In this document: in pieces, positions 52,848 through 62,052 of the stretch
Layout: every line of letters starts with the position of its first letter
Position numbering within the stretch: position 1 is the first letter of the stretch
DNA from: an uncultured Bacteroidia bacterium
GTDB taxonomy: Bacteria; Bacteroidota; Bacteroidia; Bacteroidales; Prolixibacteraceae
DNA length: 64,000 nt
Direction of reading: 5' to 3'
NCBI GenBank assembly: GCA_903907075.1
Contig: CAIVMQ010000067.1
Location: forward strand, 62,001 to 126,000
Program-made: the position numbers and the translations under genes
Notes under the pieces: generated by a model
The model's database searches: none
The model's input: only the letters and a program-made list of their open reading frames with translations
What the model was told of the DNA's origin: nothing

Positions 52848-55800
52848 TTAGAAATTAATTTTGGCACCAAATGAGAGGGCTCTGGAGACCGGATATTGAC
52901 CACCATCAAGACCTACACCACCAACTTCAGGATCCATGCCAGAATATTTGGTGAATGTCAATAGGTTTTCACCGCTGAAATACAACCTTAGAGAACCGCT
53001 CCATGGAACATTCTTAAAGGTATATCCTACGAGTAAGTTTTTCAAACGGAGATAATCGCCATTTTCAAGATACCAGTCTGATATAGTTCCAAAGTTTTTA
53101 TTTGGGTCATTTGATCTGATCATCGGAATATTGGATCCGGTGTTTGTTGGAGACCACGCATCTAAGATTTTGTCCCAACGGTTGTAACCTTGCTCAGAAC
53201 CGTTAAGCGTCGACTCTTTGAATGCGTTGAATAATTTAACCCCACTAACACCCTGGAAGAATACACTTAAGTCCCAATTTTTCCAGTTTACATTTGCAGT
53301 AAAACCATAGGTCATCTTAGGGAATGCATTGCCCATGTAAACACGGTCTGCATCACTAATTTTACCATCCTTATTTTCATCTACGAACCGAAGATCCCCG
53401 GCTACAGCATTAGGCTGTATCTTAGTGCCATCTTTAGAATGAGCTGTTACCTCCTCGTTGGTCTGGAAGATACCATCCGATTTAATTAACCAATAAGAGT
53501 AATAAGGCTGTCCTACTGTTGAGCGGAATGGGGAGAGTATACCTCTCCAAGCATCCCCATGAGCCCAATAAGAGGTTGTATTTTGGTCAATAAAGGTAAC
53601 CTTGTTTTGCAAAGTTGCAAAATTCATACCTACATTATAGTCAAAATCACCTGCTTTATCTGAATAGTTTGCAGCAAACTCAAAACCTTTATTCGAGATT
53701 TCTCCTTCATTAATCAACGGTGCACTTACCCCATAGGTATTGGTCCATTTGGTGTCCTGTTGTTTAATCAGATCAAATGTTTTTTTGTTGAAATAGTCAG
53801 CGGTAATGCTAAGTTTTTTATTTAATAGCAAAACATCTACCCCATAATCGGTCTGCTCTGAAGTTTCCCATGATAAATCGGCGTTGTATGCACTGCTAAC
53901 AAAAGCGGCACTACTGTTAGGGGCACCATTGCCGGCCTGATGAGCGTGGTCACCGGATAAACTAGGATAGCCATAATACATTCCAATGGAACCTAAGTTT
54001 CCAATTTTACCCCAGCTGGCACGAAGTTTTAACAGATTCACCATTGGAAGGTTGAACCATGGCTCAGAAGATATTTTCCAGGCACCTGTAATCCCAGGAT
54101 AATCTTTTGATCTGTTTCCGACGGCCAGACGGCCTGCAATATCAGTACGGTAACTTCCGGTTGCAAAGTAACGGTCGGCATAACTGTAGGCGACACGTCC
54201 AACATACGAAAGGTTACGATCTTCAAATTGTCCGTCATAAGGACGATCTTCTGTGGTTGTCTTCGCATTGACCAGAAATTGCGCCCAATCGGCTTCACGG
54301 GCAAAATCACGAGCCGTTAATCCAAAGTTTCTGCCACCATTTTCCTTCGAGGTTGTCGAAGCCATTAAACCCAGGTTATGTTTGCCAAAAACGCGACTAT
54401 AGTTAAGGGTATTTTCCCAGGTCCAATTGTAGTAGCGGCCTGTTGAATAACTTAAGGCATTACGATTATTTGGTTTCCCTGGTTCAGGACGTAAATATCC
54501 AAAGTCTTTATTGAAAGAAGTATTCGCGCGATAAGCAAAACGTGAAGTAAATTCTAACCCTTTGATCACATCGGTGATATTCAGCTGAGAGGTAGAAAGG
54601 ATATCGCTGCTGCGTCCAAAGCTTTGGTTTCTTAGCAATGAAGCAACCGGATTCACAGCATCTCCATGTATTCCAAGATATGGAGAATCAACGGGTCCAA
54701 CACCTCCGAATTTGCCATCTGCATAATAGGGAGTCGCTGAACTTGGCATGTAAATTGCAGAAAGAATGGAACCGGTGTATCCACTTTGAGTATCTGTTCC
54801 ACGCCCTTCGTTATTATTCCAGAAAAGCTCTTCCTTTATTTTAACATACTTATTGATCTTGTAGATCGAATTGTACCGAAGAGAGATATTCTTGTTGTAG
54901 GTATTGATAAGCGTTCCATCTTCGTTTTCGTATCTGGCCTGGAAGAGTGTTGTTAGTTTATCTGTACCCCCATTTACAGAGATATTATGTCGCTGAACAG
55001 CTGCAGTACGGAATATTTCATTTACCCAATCGGTGCGCGTAACTTGTGCATATGGGTTTTTAGTGATATCCCATCCTGAAAGAGGCGTTGATCCGGCATT
55101 GGTATATGCCAGGTTTGAAACCTTCGCTTCGTCTGAAGCATTAAGTGCATGAGGAAGTTTCCAGGCAGATTTTACACCGTAAAAACCGCTGTACTCAACC
55201 GATGGTTTGCCCATTTTTGATTGACGGGTAGTAATTAAGATTACCCCTGCAGCTCCGGCATGTGCACCGTAAATAGCGGCAGAAGCAGCATCTTTAAGAA
55301 CGGTTACTGATTCAACATCAGACGGATTAAATGGAGCATCCGGAACACCATCAACAACATACAATACGCTCTCTGACTTAGAACCGGTACCGCGAATCGT
55401 TACCTGAGGACCTGCACCCGGCTGACCACCCTGATTAACAACAGTAACTCCAGGAACAAGACCCTGTATCATCCCTGCTACTGTTAATACCGGAGTCTCC
55501 TTTAGCCTGTCCATATTCTGAATCACCGCAACAGCAGCTGAAAGATCCTGCTTTTTGGTTGTGCCATATCCAATCGCTACTACCTCTTCAAGACCAATAG
55601 TCTCTTGTTTTAAGGAGATATTCAGGGTGCTTCTCCCTTGTATTTCAACCTCTTGTCCTTGCATTCCGATGAATGAGAATGCTAACGTCTGTGCATTGGC
55701 CGGTGTCGATAAGGTGAAATTACCATCTGTATCGGTGGTAATACCGATTGTTGTCCCTTTTATGACAACAGTAACTCCAGGGAGTGGAGCACCCGACTGA

Positions 55801-56222
55801 TCGGTTACCTTACCTGAAATCTTCTTGCCATCTTGCTGCGCATCAGAAGGGTTAGTAAGATCTGAAGATTTAACGATGATGTTTTTTCCTATGATCTCAT
55901 AGCTAACCGCATTCTTTCCGAATACTGTTGCCAAAACGTCATCAATTTTACTGTTTTCCAAATCAACGGATACCTTACGCTGGTCGTCGATTTGTCCTTT
56001 ATTGTAAAAGAAGAAGAAATCCGATTGCTTTTCAACGGCATCAAAAACCTCGGCAATAGTTGCATTCTCCATTCTCAGGCTTAAACGGGCAGTCTGTGAG
56101 TACACACTTGCCGTCGCCTGCGTGATCGTAATCACTAAAATAGCTAGGAATAGTTTCATAATTCGAGACATTTTTTCAAACAGAAGCTCTCGCCCTCTGT
56201 TTAGATTGGGTTTTTTTTTCAT
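52848..56222 (-). CDS. SusC/RagA TonB-dependent transporter with STN signalling domain
   Basis: Outer-membrane importer and sensor of 1124 residues. Signal region ends near SVYSQ (Met18 or Met22 are possible starts). The STN domain (~46-102; LSLRMENATIAEVFDAVEKQ) contacts the FecR anti-sigma factor encoded upstream. Then come a carboxypeptidase-D-like domain (~135-215; GKVTDQSGAPLPGVTVVIKG), the plug (EEVVAIGYGTTKKQDLSAAV; VTVLKDAASAAIYGAHAGAA) and the barrel, ending RALSFGAKINF. The STN domain and the adjacent FecR/sigma genes imply ligand-induced trans-envelope autoregulation. Confidence 0.95.
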   Translation of the reverse strand: MKKKPNLNRGRELLFEKMSRIMKLFLAILVITITQATASVYSQTARLSLRMENATIAEVFDAVEKQSDFFFFYNKGQIDDQRKVSVDLENSKIDDVLATVFGKNAVSYEIIGKNIIVKSSDLTNPSDAQQDGKKISGKVTDQSGAPLPGVTVVIKGTTIGITTDTDGNFTLSTPANAQTLAFSFIGMQGQEVEIQGRSTLNISLKQETIGLEEVVAIGYGTTKKQDLSAAVAVIQNMDRLKETPVLTVAGMIQGLVPGVTVVNQGGQPGAGPQVTIRGTGSKSESVLYVVDGVPDAPFNPSDVESVTVLKDAASAAIYGAHAGAAGVILITTRQSKMGKPSVEYSGFYGVKSAWKLPHALNASDEAKVSNLAYTNAGSTPLSGWDITKNPYAQVTRTDWVNEIFRTAAVQRHNISVNGGTDKLTTLFQARYENEDGTLINTYNKNISLRYNSIYKINKYVKIKEELFWNNNEGRGTDTQSGYTGSILSAIYMPSSATPYYADGKFGGVGPVDSPYLGIHGDAVNPVASLLRNQSFGRSSDILSTSQLNITDVIKGLEFTSRFAYRANTSFNKDFGYLRPEPGKPNNRNALSYSTGRYYNWTWENTLNYSRVFGKHNLGLMASTTSKENGGRNFGLTARDFAREADWAQFLVNAKTTTEDRPYDGQFEDRNLSYVGRVAYSYADRYFATGSYRTDIAGRLAVGNRSKDYPGITGAWKISSEPWFNLPMVNLLKLRASWGKIGNLGSIGMYYGYPSLSGDHAHQAGNGAPNSSAAFVSSAYNADLSWETSEQTDYGVDVLLLNKKLSITADYFNKKTFDLIKQQDTKWTNTYGVSAPLINEGEISNKGFEFAANYSDKAGDFDYNVGMNFATLQNKVTFIDQNTTSYWAHGDAWRGILSPFRSTVGQPYYSYWLIKSDGIFQTNEEVTAHSKDGTKIQPNAVAGDLRFVDENKDGKISDADRVYMGNAFPKMTYGFTANVNWKNWDLSVFFQGVSGVKLFNAFKESTLNGSEQGYNRWDKILDAWSPTNTGSNIPMIRSNDPNKNFGTISDWYLENGDYLRLKNLLVGYTFKNVPWSGSLRLYFSGENLLTFTKYSGMDPEVGGVGLDGGQYPVSRALSFGAKINF

Positions 56223-56265
56223 ACTTTTGAATGTTTTTAATTAAATAAAATGATTTATCATTTTT

Positions 56266-56317
56266 CGCCCCCAAAGGCGTTTTTTAGCAACGGGAATAGG
56301 TGAGACTATTTCCGTTG
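56266..56317. promoter_or_regulatory. Two leader hairpins between fecR and susC
   Basis: The short CGCC-CCCAAA-GGCG stem followed by T6 on the plus strand (56266-56285) adjoins a 12-bp near-perfect stem, CAACGGGAATAG paired with CTATTTCCGTTG (56288-56317, one G-T pair). They lie 44-95 nt before the SusC start, in the likely 5' leader or just past the fecR transcript end. They may act as an attenuator, an sRNA target or a terminator; the sequence does not decide. Confidence 0.5.
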
Positions 56318-56509
56318 TTTTTTTATTAATTTTCTTCCTCTCTCATCCTCTCATAGGCTACATTATATTTAGATTAGTTAAGGTATTTATTTTAGTATTA
56401 ACATAATTTTAGGCAAAAATCGGTTTTTAATATTTCGTTACAATTACATTCGTGTTACAATGAGTTCACCTATGGCAAAAAGTAAAATCCGAGGGTTTAG
56501 AATCGCCCT

Positions 56510-57508
56510 TTATTCGAGCCATACTTCACGGTCTTTAATGGTATAGTTAAGTTTTACACTCCTCTTTAATGTTTCAAAGGCATCTAAAAGGTCTTGATCA
56601 TAACTGAACATTCCCCTAAAACGAAGATTCTCGAGTTTCGGATTTACAATATGTATTTTAATATCATAAAGTCTCTCTAATTCGGTTAAAATTGTTTTTA
56701 GATCAGCATCTTTAAACAAGAATTTCTCATTTCTCCAGGCACTAAATCTTGTTGCATCTACTTTATTAATAGTAGTTTCACCGCTGTTTAGTTTATAAAT
56801 AGCTTGTTCGCCGGGATGCAGTAAATAAGGTGTTTTTGCTCCGTTTGGAGCTGTTAAGTCAATAGATCCCTCTTCGAGTGTAGTTGTTATTTGCTGCTCT
56901 TCGGCATACGCTTTAATATTAAATGAAGTGCCAAGAACCCTGACAGTAGTGTTTTGAGTTGTTACGTAAAAAGGTTTGTTTATATCCTTGGTGACTTTAA
57001 AATATCCTTCTCCGTTTAGCTTTACCTCTCTTTTATCTATAAGGTTTACAGATGGATAACTCAGCGTGGTACCTGCATTAAGCCAGATCTCAGTACCATC
57101 GGCGAGAGTAAAAATCGCAATATGCTTACGGGGTGCTGTGATTGTATTCCAGGTTATGGGTTGTGTTTGAAGATGGGTGCTTCCCAAATACCAACCAATA
57201 GCAAGCAGGGCCGGTCCAATAAAAATAGCAGCCATACGAAGGAGTCTGAACCTTTTTTTGACTCTTTCTTCCTTAATTGCACGCTGAAAAATTAGTGATC
57301 TGTTAATTGCTAATTTATCTTGTTCAATCTCCTCTTTACTTAATTTTGAAGAGCTACCTTTCCATGCTTTTACAGCGGCATTAAATATCTGGCTGTTTTC
57401 ATCCGAAAGATTCTGCCAATCTTGAAGTGCTTTTATCTCCGAAGAACTAATGTTTCCGGAAAGAAAAGCGGCTATTTGCACTTCATAATCTGGTAATTGT
57501 TGTTCCAT
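56510..57508 (-). CDS. FecR-family anti-sigma factor
   Basis: Inner-membrane anti-sigma factor (332 residues). The cytoplasmic N-terminal domain (~1-80; IAAFLSGNISSSEIKALQDW) binds the ECF sigma factor. One membrane helix lies at ~86-105 (LRMAAIFIGPALLAIGWYLG). The periplasmic FecR domain (~120-225; IFTLADGTEIWLNAGTTLSY, VKLNGEGYFKVTKDINKPFY) and a C-terminal DUF4974-type domain (FLFKDADLKTILTELERLYD) would meet the STN domain of SusC. It is 46 nt downstream of the sigma gene. The order sigma, FecR, SusC, SusD is the standard Bacteroidota arrangement. Confidence 0.94.
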   Translation of the reverse strand: MEQQLPDYEVQIAAFLSGNISSSEIKALQDWQNLSDENSQIFNAAVKAWKGSSSKLSKEEIEQDKLAINRSLIFQRAIKEERVKKRFRLLRMAAIFIGPALLAIGWYLGSTHLQTQPITWNTITAPRKHIAIFTLADGTEIWLNAGTTLSYPSVNLIDKREVKLNGEGYFKVTKDINKPFYVTTQNTTVRVLGTSFNIKAYAEEQQITTTLEEGSIDLTAPNGAKTPYLLHPGEQAIYKLNSGETTINKVDATRFSAWRNEKFLFKDADLKTILTELERLYDIKIHIVNPKLENLRFRGMFSYDQDLLDAFETLKRSVKLNYTIKDREVWLE

Positions 57509-57554
57509 CTTCTCCTTCTCCTAGATTTGGTATGCATCTAAGACGACAAGCAAT

Positions 57555-58145
57555 TCAATTACCCTGTAAGCAAGGGCGATTATTTTTGAAAAAAAGATGA
57601 AGTAGTATTTGAATGTGCTGATTGGGAGATAGTTTTGTTCTTAATTTTTTTAATGCAATACCCATTTGCATCTCAACAGTTTTGACTGATATTTCAAGTC
57701 TGCTTGCGATCTCACTATAACGAAGCTCCTCGAACCGGCAGAGGATAAAGATTTCCCTGCATTTTTCAGGTAATTCATTTATTGCCGAATTAATTCGTGC
57801 ATTTAGTTCAGCCTCCTCGATTAAGTCAGGGTCGCTTACTGCTTCAGCGAAAGGATGCTCATTCTCATACTTAAGTTCAATCGCTTTATGTTTAAGATAA
57901 TCACGAGCCTTATTGTGTGCTGACTTGAAAAGATAAGCCTTTAACGATTGATTTATCTGTAGGCTATTTCTTTTTATCCATATATCGATAAATATCTCTT
58001 GGATAAGAGATCTAGATTCATCAAGATCATGAATATATTTATTGGTATAGAAGCAAAGTGACGGATAATAACAATCAAATAGTGTGGTAAATGATTCCTC
58101 ATGGCCTTGACTTATTTTCTCCATTAACTCTGAATCGTTGTTCAT
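57555..58145 (-). CDS. ECF RNA polymerase sigma-70 factor (Bacteroides expansion type)
   Basis: ECF sigma factor of 196 residues with region 2 (~10-80; EESFTTLFDCYYPSLCFYTN, SLIQEIFIDIWIKRNSL) and region 4 (~118-178; LPEKCREIFILCRFEELRYS, EIASRLEISVKTVEMQMGIA). It should be released when FecR is signalled by ligand-loaded SusC and then drive the susCD-mannosidase locus. An exact -7-like box TATATTTG lies 52-59 nt upstream. It is transcribed divergently from the nuo operon. Confidence 0.95.
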   Translation of the reverse strand: MNNDSELMEKISQGHEESFTTLFDCYYPSLCFYTNKYIHDLDESRSLIQEIFIDIWIKRNSLQINQSLKAYLFKSAHNKARDYLKHKAIELKYENEHPFAEAVSDPDLIEEAELNARINSAINELPEKCREIFILCRFEELRYSEIASRLEISVKTVEMQMGIALKKLRTKLSPNQHIQILLHLFFKNNRPCLQGN

Positions 58146-58196
58146 AAAGTTAGTTTGGTATTCAATGCAAATCGTTTGACGTTAATTTAATTGCAG

Positions 58197-58204
58197 CAAA
58201 TATA
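58197..58204 (-). promoter_or_regulatory. Putative -7 box for the ECF sigma gene
   Basis: Minus-strand TATATTTG matches TAnnTTTG exactly, 52 nt before the sigma start. No -33 TTG is seen at the expected spacing. Confidence 0.35.
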
Positions 58205-58684
58205 AAAGATTTAAGGGATTAATTTTAACATTTTTTAAGGATTATTTCCCCCTATTCTTAGCATGAACACTTAGAATTTCAGTTATAAGGATATTAATTT
58301 CACTTTTTTTGAGGTCTAGATTGAGTTTCAAGCATGGCTTGTGTGATTTTAGGACTTTTTTTAATGTTTCTAAATCGATTAAATTTAATCTTATTTAGAA
58401 TGGATTTTCATAATTAACTTAAATTTAATTAATCGAATAAGAAATTGATTTTTCTAATTAAATCGTATTATTTCACTGGGGTCTAGGACTTAAAAAAATA
58501 ATTTATTTCAGATTTTCAGGGTAAATTTAGGCACTAGAAGTCAAAAACGCAAGAAAATGAGGAATTATGCCTTTATCAGCTGTTTATGAAGGCCCTTTTT
58601 TACTAATTTTACGAACAAAATACGATCTAACTTGTTTAATTGAGTATTGTAAACTTAATATTTAATAATCAGTTCATTTTTAAG
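58205..58684. other. AT-rich divergent intergenic region (sigma/nuoA)
   Basis: No gene is recognisable in these ~480 nt. The stretch contains the perfect palindrome GATTAAATTTAATC (58377-58390) and an imperfect hairpin GCCTTTATCAGCTGTTTATG-AAGGC followed by T6 (about 58569-58600), which might be a terminator or leader attenuator for the nuo transcript. The nuo promoter must lie here, but I cannot place it. Confidence 0.5.
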
Positions 58685-59047
58685 ATGCCACAAGATTATA
58701 TTCCAGTCCTTATTCAGATATTAATAGCGCTTGGTTTTGTTGTGACAACCATGCTTGCCACACATTTCCTCGGTCCTAAGCGCTTTTCACGTGCAAAACT
58801 TGAAAATTTCGAATGTGGAATAGAAGGATTGGGAAATGCAAGAAGTCCTTTTTCTGTAAAATATTTCCTAATCGCCATATTATTTGTCCTTTTCGATGTT
58901 GAGGTGATCTTTATGTATCCCTGGGCGGTTAATTTCAAGGACCTTGGGAAGGCGGGTTTCTTGGATATGTTTTTATTTATGATCCTCGTCCTTGCAGGGT
59001 TTATTTATATTATTCTCAAAGGGGCATTTAAATGGGATAGGCATTAA
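58685..59047 (+). CDS. nuoA: NADH-quinone oxidoreductase subunit A
   Basis: Small membrane subunit of respiratory complex I (120 residues from the ATG; a TTG start 45 nt upstream is unlikely). Three hydrophobic helices are visible: VLIQILIALGFVVTTMLATH, YFLIAILFVLFDVEVIFMYP and LDMFLFMILVLAGFIYIILK. The conserved loop KLENFECGIEGLGNARSPFS, with its Cys, and the DVEVIFMYPWA signature are typical of NuoA/ND3. It is the first gene of the nuo operon; nuoB begins 19 nt later. Confidence 0.95.
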   Translation: MPQDYIPVLIQILIALGFVVTTMLATHFLGPKRFSRAKLENFECGIEGLGNARSPFSVKYFLIAILFVLFDVEVIFMYPWAVNFKDLGKAGFLDMFLFMILVLAGFIYIILKGAFKWDRH

Positions 59048-59066
59048 GTAAGAAAATAGTTTATTC

Positions 59067-59630
59067 ATGATCGACAAAAAAAATATCATCTTAGCTCCAA
59101 CAATAGCTGAAACACCAGAAGGGATTTCAGGACAGGGATTTTTTGCCACATCCATGGAGAAAGCAGTGGGTCTTGCGCGAAAAAATTCGCTTTGGCCACT
59201 TCCATTTGCGACCTCATGCTGTGGGATCGAATTTATGGCTACCATGGGTTCACATTATGATCTGGCTCGCTTTGGATCTGAACGGTTAAGCTTCTCTCCA
59301 CGTCAGAGTGATCTGTTGATGGTGATGGGGACCGTAGCAAAAAAAATGGGACCCGTATTGCGCGAAGTATATATTCAAATGGCTGAGCCTAAATGGGTTA
59401 TTGCGGTTGGAGCCTGTGCTTCAAGTGGTGGAATATTCGATACCTATAGCGTTTTGCAAGGCATTGATCGGATTATTCCTGTCGATGTTTACGTCCCAGG
59501 CTGTCCACCTCGCCCTGAACAAATTATTGACGGCATCATAAAAATACAAGAACTTGTAGGAAACGAATCGCTTCGCAGAAGAAATTCGCAAGCGTACGAA
59601 GATCTTATGAAATCATACAATATTGAGTAA
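59067..59630 (+). CDS. nuoB: NADH-quinone oxidoreductase subunit B
   Basis: Peripheral-arm subunit (187 residues) carrying the [4Fe-4S] cluster N2, which passes electrons to quinone. Cluster cysteines appear in FATSCCGIEF, VGACASSGG and PGCPPRPEQI. The body RQSDLLMVMGTVAKKMGPVL and the short C-terminal helix are normal for NuoB. The next gene starts 75 nt later at GTG. Confidence 0.97.
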   Translation: MIDKKNIILAPTIAETPEGISGQGFFATSMEKAVGLARKNSLWPLPFATSCCGIEFMATMGSHYDLARFGSERLSFSPRQSDLLMVMGTVAKKMGPVLREVYIQMAEPKWVIAVGACASSGGIFDTYSVLQGIDRIIPVDVYVPGCPPRPEQIIDGIIKIQELVGNESLRRRNSQAYEDLMKSYNIE

Positions 59631-59705
59631 GCATGAATCGATTTTACCTGGTGAAGAAAAAGCCAATGAATCGGTTTAGGTAAGTTCATACTAAAATCTA
59701 ATTGA

Positions 59706-60215
59706 GTGTTTGAGATCATTCCAGAAAAAGACCAGTTAACAGTTGCAAAATTAACAAGCAGTTTTGCCAACTCGATTGATCATCATGAATTGATGAAAGA
59801 TATGTTGTGCATAACTGTGAAAAAAGAGTCTATTGGTGATATTTTACTTTTTCTAAGAGACGATAGGGAGTTGCAATTTAACTTCTTAACCACCTTATGT
59901 GGGATGCATTATCCTGAAAAAGATCAGTTAGGTGTGGTATACCATTTGCATAGCTTTGTAAATAATCATCGGATACGCTTAAAAACGTCAACTCCAATCA
60001 GTGATCCAACGATTCCTTCAGCGACTTCAATTTGGCCTACTGCCAACTGGATGGAACGCGAGACATACGATTTTTTTGGAATTCAGTTTGTTGGTCATCC
60101 TAATCTTACCCGGATATTAAATGTCGATGACATGGTTGATTTTCCGCTTCGGAAGGAGTTTCCGCTTGAAGATCAGACAAGGGACGATAAGGATGATAGT
60201 CAATTTGGTCGATAA
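59706..60215 (+). CDS. nuoC: NADH-quinone oxidoreductase subunit C
   Basis: The 30-kDa complex I subunit (169 residues), separate from NuoD here rather than fused as in Escherichia coli. It has the signature NWMERETYDFFGIQFVGHPN and RKEFPLEDQ near the C-terminus. The first available start is GTG (a stop lies just upstream in frame), so the N-terminus is the least certain part. It has no cofactor of its own and supports NuoD. Confidence 0.93.
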   Translation: MFEIIPEKDQLTVAKLTSSFANSIDHHELMKDMLCITVKKESIGDILLFLRDDRELQFNFLTTLCGMHYPEKDQLGVVYHLHSFVNNHRIRLKTSTPISDPTIPSATSIWPTANWMERETYDFFGIQFVGHPNLTRILNVDDMVDFPLRKEFPLEDQTRDDKDDSQFGR

Positions 60216-60260
60216 ATAGTAGCACGATATCGAATAGCATAGCGAATATAGATTTTATAG

Positions 60261-61496
60261 ATGGCAAAAGAAGTTAATTCAGATTATTGGGATAAGGATA
60301 GAGTTAAAGCAGAAGAGCCGAAAGAATATAATACGCTCAACGTTGGTCCAACCCATCCTGCAACACATGGCGTATTTCAAAATGTGATGCTTATGGACGG
60401 CGAATATATTGTCAGTACTGAGCAGACCATTGGATATATCCACCGTGCATTTGAAAAAATTGCTGAAAGGCGCCCATTTTATCAGATTACTCCCTTAACA
60501 GATCGTTTGAACTATTGCTCCGCTCCATTGAATAATATGGGGTGGCATATGACCGTTGAGAAACTATTAGGTATCGAAACCCCTAAACGTGTCGACTACT
60601 TGCGCATTGTTATTATGGAACTTGCCCGTATTGCGGATCATGTTATCTGCAACAGCGTTATTGGTGTCGATAGTGGCGCCTTGACAGGCTTTACGTATAT
60701 GTTTCAAGATCGTGAATTTATTTATGAGATCTATGAAGAGATCTGTGGCTCACGACTGACCACCAACATGGGTCGAATAGGTGGATTTGAACGTAATTTT
60801 AGTCCGAAAGCTTGGGAGAAAATTAAGTATTTCTTGGAATTTTTCCCCGCTAAACTTAAAGAGTTTGAGACACTCCTTATGCGCAATCGTATTTTCATGG
60901 ACCGTACTATCAACGTCGGTGCATTCCCATTAGATAGAGCATTGGCATATGGTTTTACCGGTCCTAACTTACGCGCTTGTGGACTTGATTATGACGTTCG
61001 AGTGATGAATCCTTATTGTTCATATGAAGAGTTTGAGTTTACTATTCCAGTTGGCCAAAATGGCGATACCTACGATCGCTTTATGGTTCGACAAGCAGAG
61101 ATGAAACAAAGCTTATCAATTATACAACAAGCACTAGATAAGTTAGATGCACTAGAAGATAAAGAGACTTATTATGCCTGTGATCCTCGTTTTGTCCTTC
61201 CTCCCAAAGAGAAAGTTTACAATAACATGGAAGCACTAATTTGGCATTTTAAAATTGTAATGGGAGAGACCGATATTCCTGTAGGCGAAGTCTACCACTG
61301 CATAGAAGGTGCTAATGGAGAGCTAGGCTTCTACTTAATTAGTGATGGCGGTCGTACGGCCTCAAGATTACATTTTAGAAGGCCTGGATTTATATACTAC
61401 CAAGCCTATCCGGAGATGGTTCAGGGGACGATGTTGTCGGATGCCATCTTGACGATGAGCTCCATGAATGTTATTGCTGGAGAATTAGATGCATAA
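60261..61496 (+). CDS. nuoD: NADH-quinone oxidoreductase subunit D
   Basis: The 49-kDa subunit (411 residues) that forms the quinone-binding cavity with NuoB. Markers are LNVGPTHPATHGVFQNVMLM (26-45; quinone-site histidine), GYIHRAFEKIAERRPFYQIT, RIADHVICNSVIGVDSGALT, NMGRIGGFERNF, and ANGELGFYLISDGGRTASRL with the closing MSSMNVIAGELDA. Length and ends are normal, so the gene is complete. Confidence 0.97.
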   Translation: MAKEVNSDYWDKDRVKAEEPKEYNTLNVGPTHPATHGVFQNVMLMDGEYIVSTEQTIGYIHRAFEKIAERRPFYQITPLTDRLNYCSAPLNNMGWHMTVEKLLGIETPKRVDYLRIVIMELARIADHVICNSVIGVDSGALTGFTYMFQDREFIYEIYEEICGSRLTTNMGRIGGFERNFSPKAWEKIKYFLEFFPAKLKEFETLLMRNRIFMDRTINVGAFPLDRALAYGFTGPNLRACGLDYDVRVMNPYCSYEEFEFTIPVGQNGDTYDRFMVRQAEMKQSLSIIQQALDKLDALEDKETYYACDPRFVLPPKEKVYNNMEALIWHFKIVMGETDIPVGEVYHCIEGANGELGFYLISDGGRTASRLHFRRPGFIYYQAYPEMVQGTMLSDAILTMSSMNVIAGELDA

Positions 61497-61516
61497 AAGA
61501 TAAAAATAGAATAATC

Positions 61517-62050
61517 ATGCAGGAAAATAATAAAGTGCCTGAATTTAATAGTGAAACGCTAGATCTGATCGCTCAGCTTATCAAACGGTATCCTGAAGGG
61601 AGACAAAAGTCTGCCTTATTGCCTGTTTTGCATATCGCACAAGCTGAAAATCAAGGATGGCTGAGTCCTGGCATGATGGATTACGTGGCCTTGTTGTTGC
61701 ACATTGAGCCGATTGAAGTGTATGAGGTGGCGTCGTTCTATAGTATGTATAACTTAAAGCCTGTAGGAAACTGTGTCATTGAGGTTTGTCAAACTGGACC
61801 GTGCTGGCTGAAGGGCGCTGAAAATATTGTGGCTCATTTTGAGTCCCGCTTGGGAATTAAATCAGGTGAGACAACGGCTGATGGTAAATTTACCCTTAAG
61901 ACTGTTGAGTGTCTTGCCGCTTGTGGTACTGCACCAGTTATTCAGGTGGGTACCGAATATCATGAAAATCTTACACCTGAAAAGATCGATCAGCTTCTGG
62001 ATCAATGGAATGCAGAAAATAAAATCTCCCATACAAATCCTTACCTGTAA
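61517..62050 (+). CDS. nuoE: NADH-quinone oxidoreductase subunit E
   Basis: The 24-kDa thioredoxin-like subunit (177 residues) with a [2Fe-2S] cluster next to the flavin. The four cysteines are Cys91 and Cys96 in VCQTGPCWLKG and Cys132 and Cys136 in ECLAACGTAP. Helices before the domain (RYPEGRQKSALLPVLHIAQA) are typical. It starts 20 nt after nuoD and ends 2 nt before nuoF. Having E, F and G indicates a full NADH-dehydrogenase module. Confidence 0.96.
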   Translation: MQENNKVPEFNSETLDLIAQLIKRYPEGRQKSALLPVLHIAQAENQGWLSPGMMDYVALLLHIEPIEVYEVASFYSMYNLKPVGNCVIEVCQTGPCWLKGAENIVAHFESRLGIKSGETTADGKFTLKTVECLAACGTAPVIQVGTEYHENLTPEKIDQLLDQWNAENKISHTNPYL

Positions 62051-62052
62051 TA

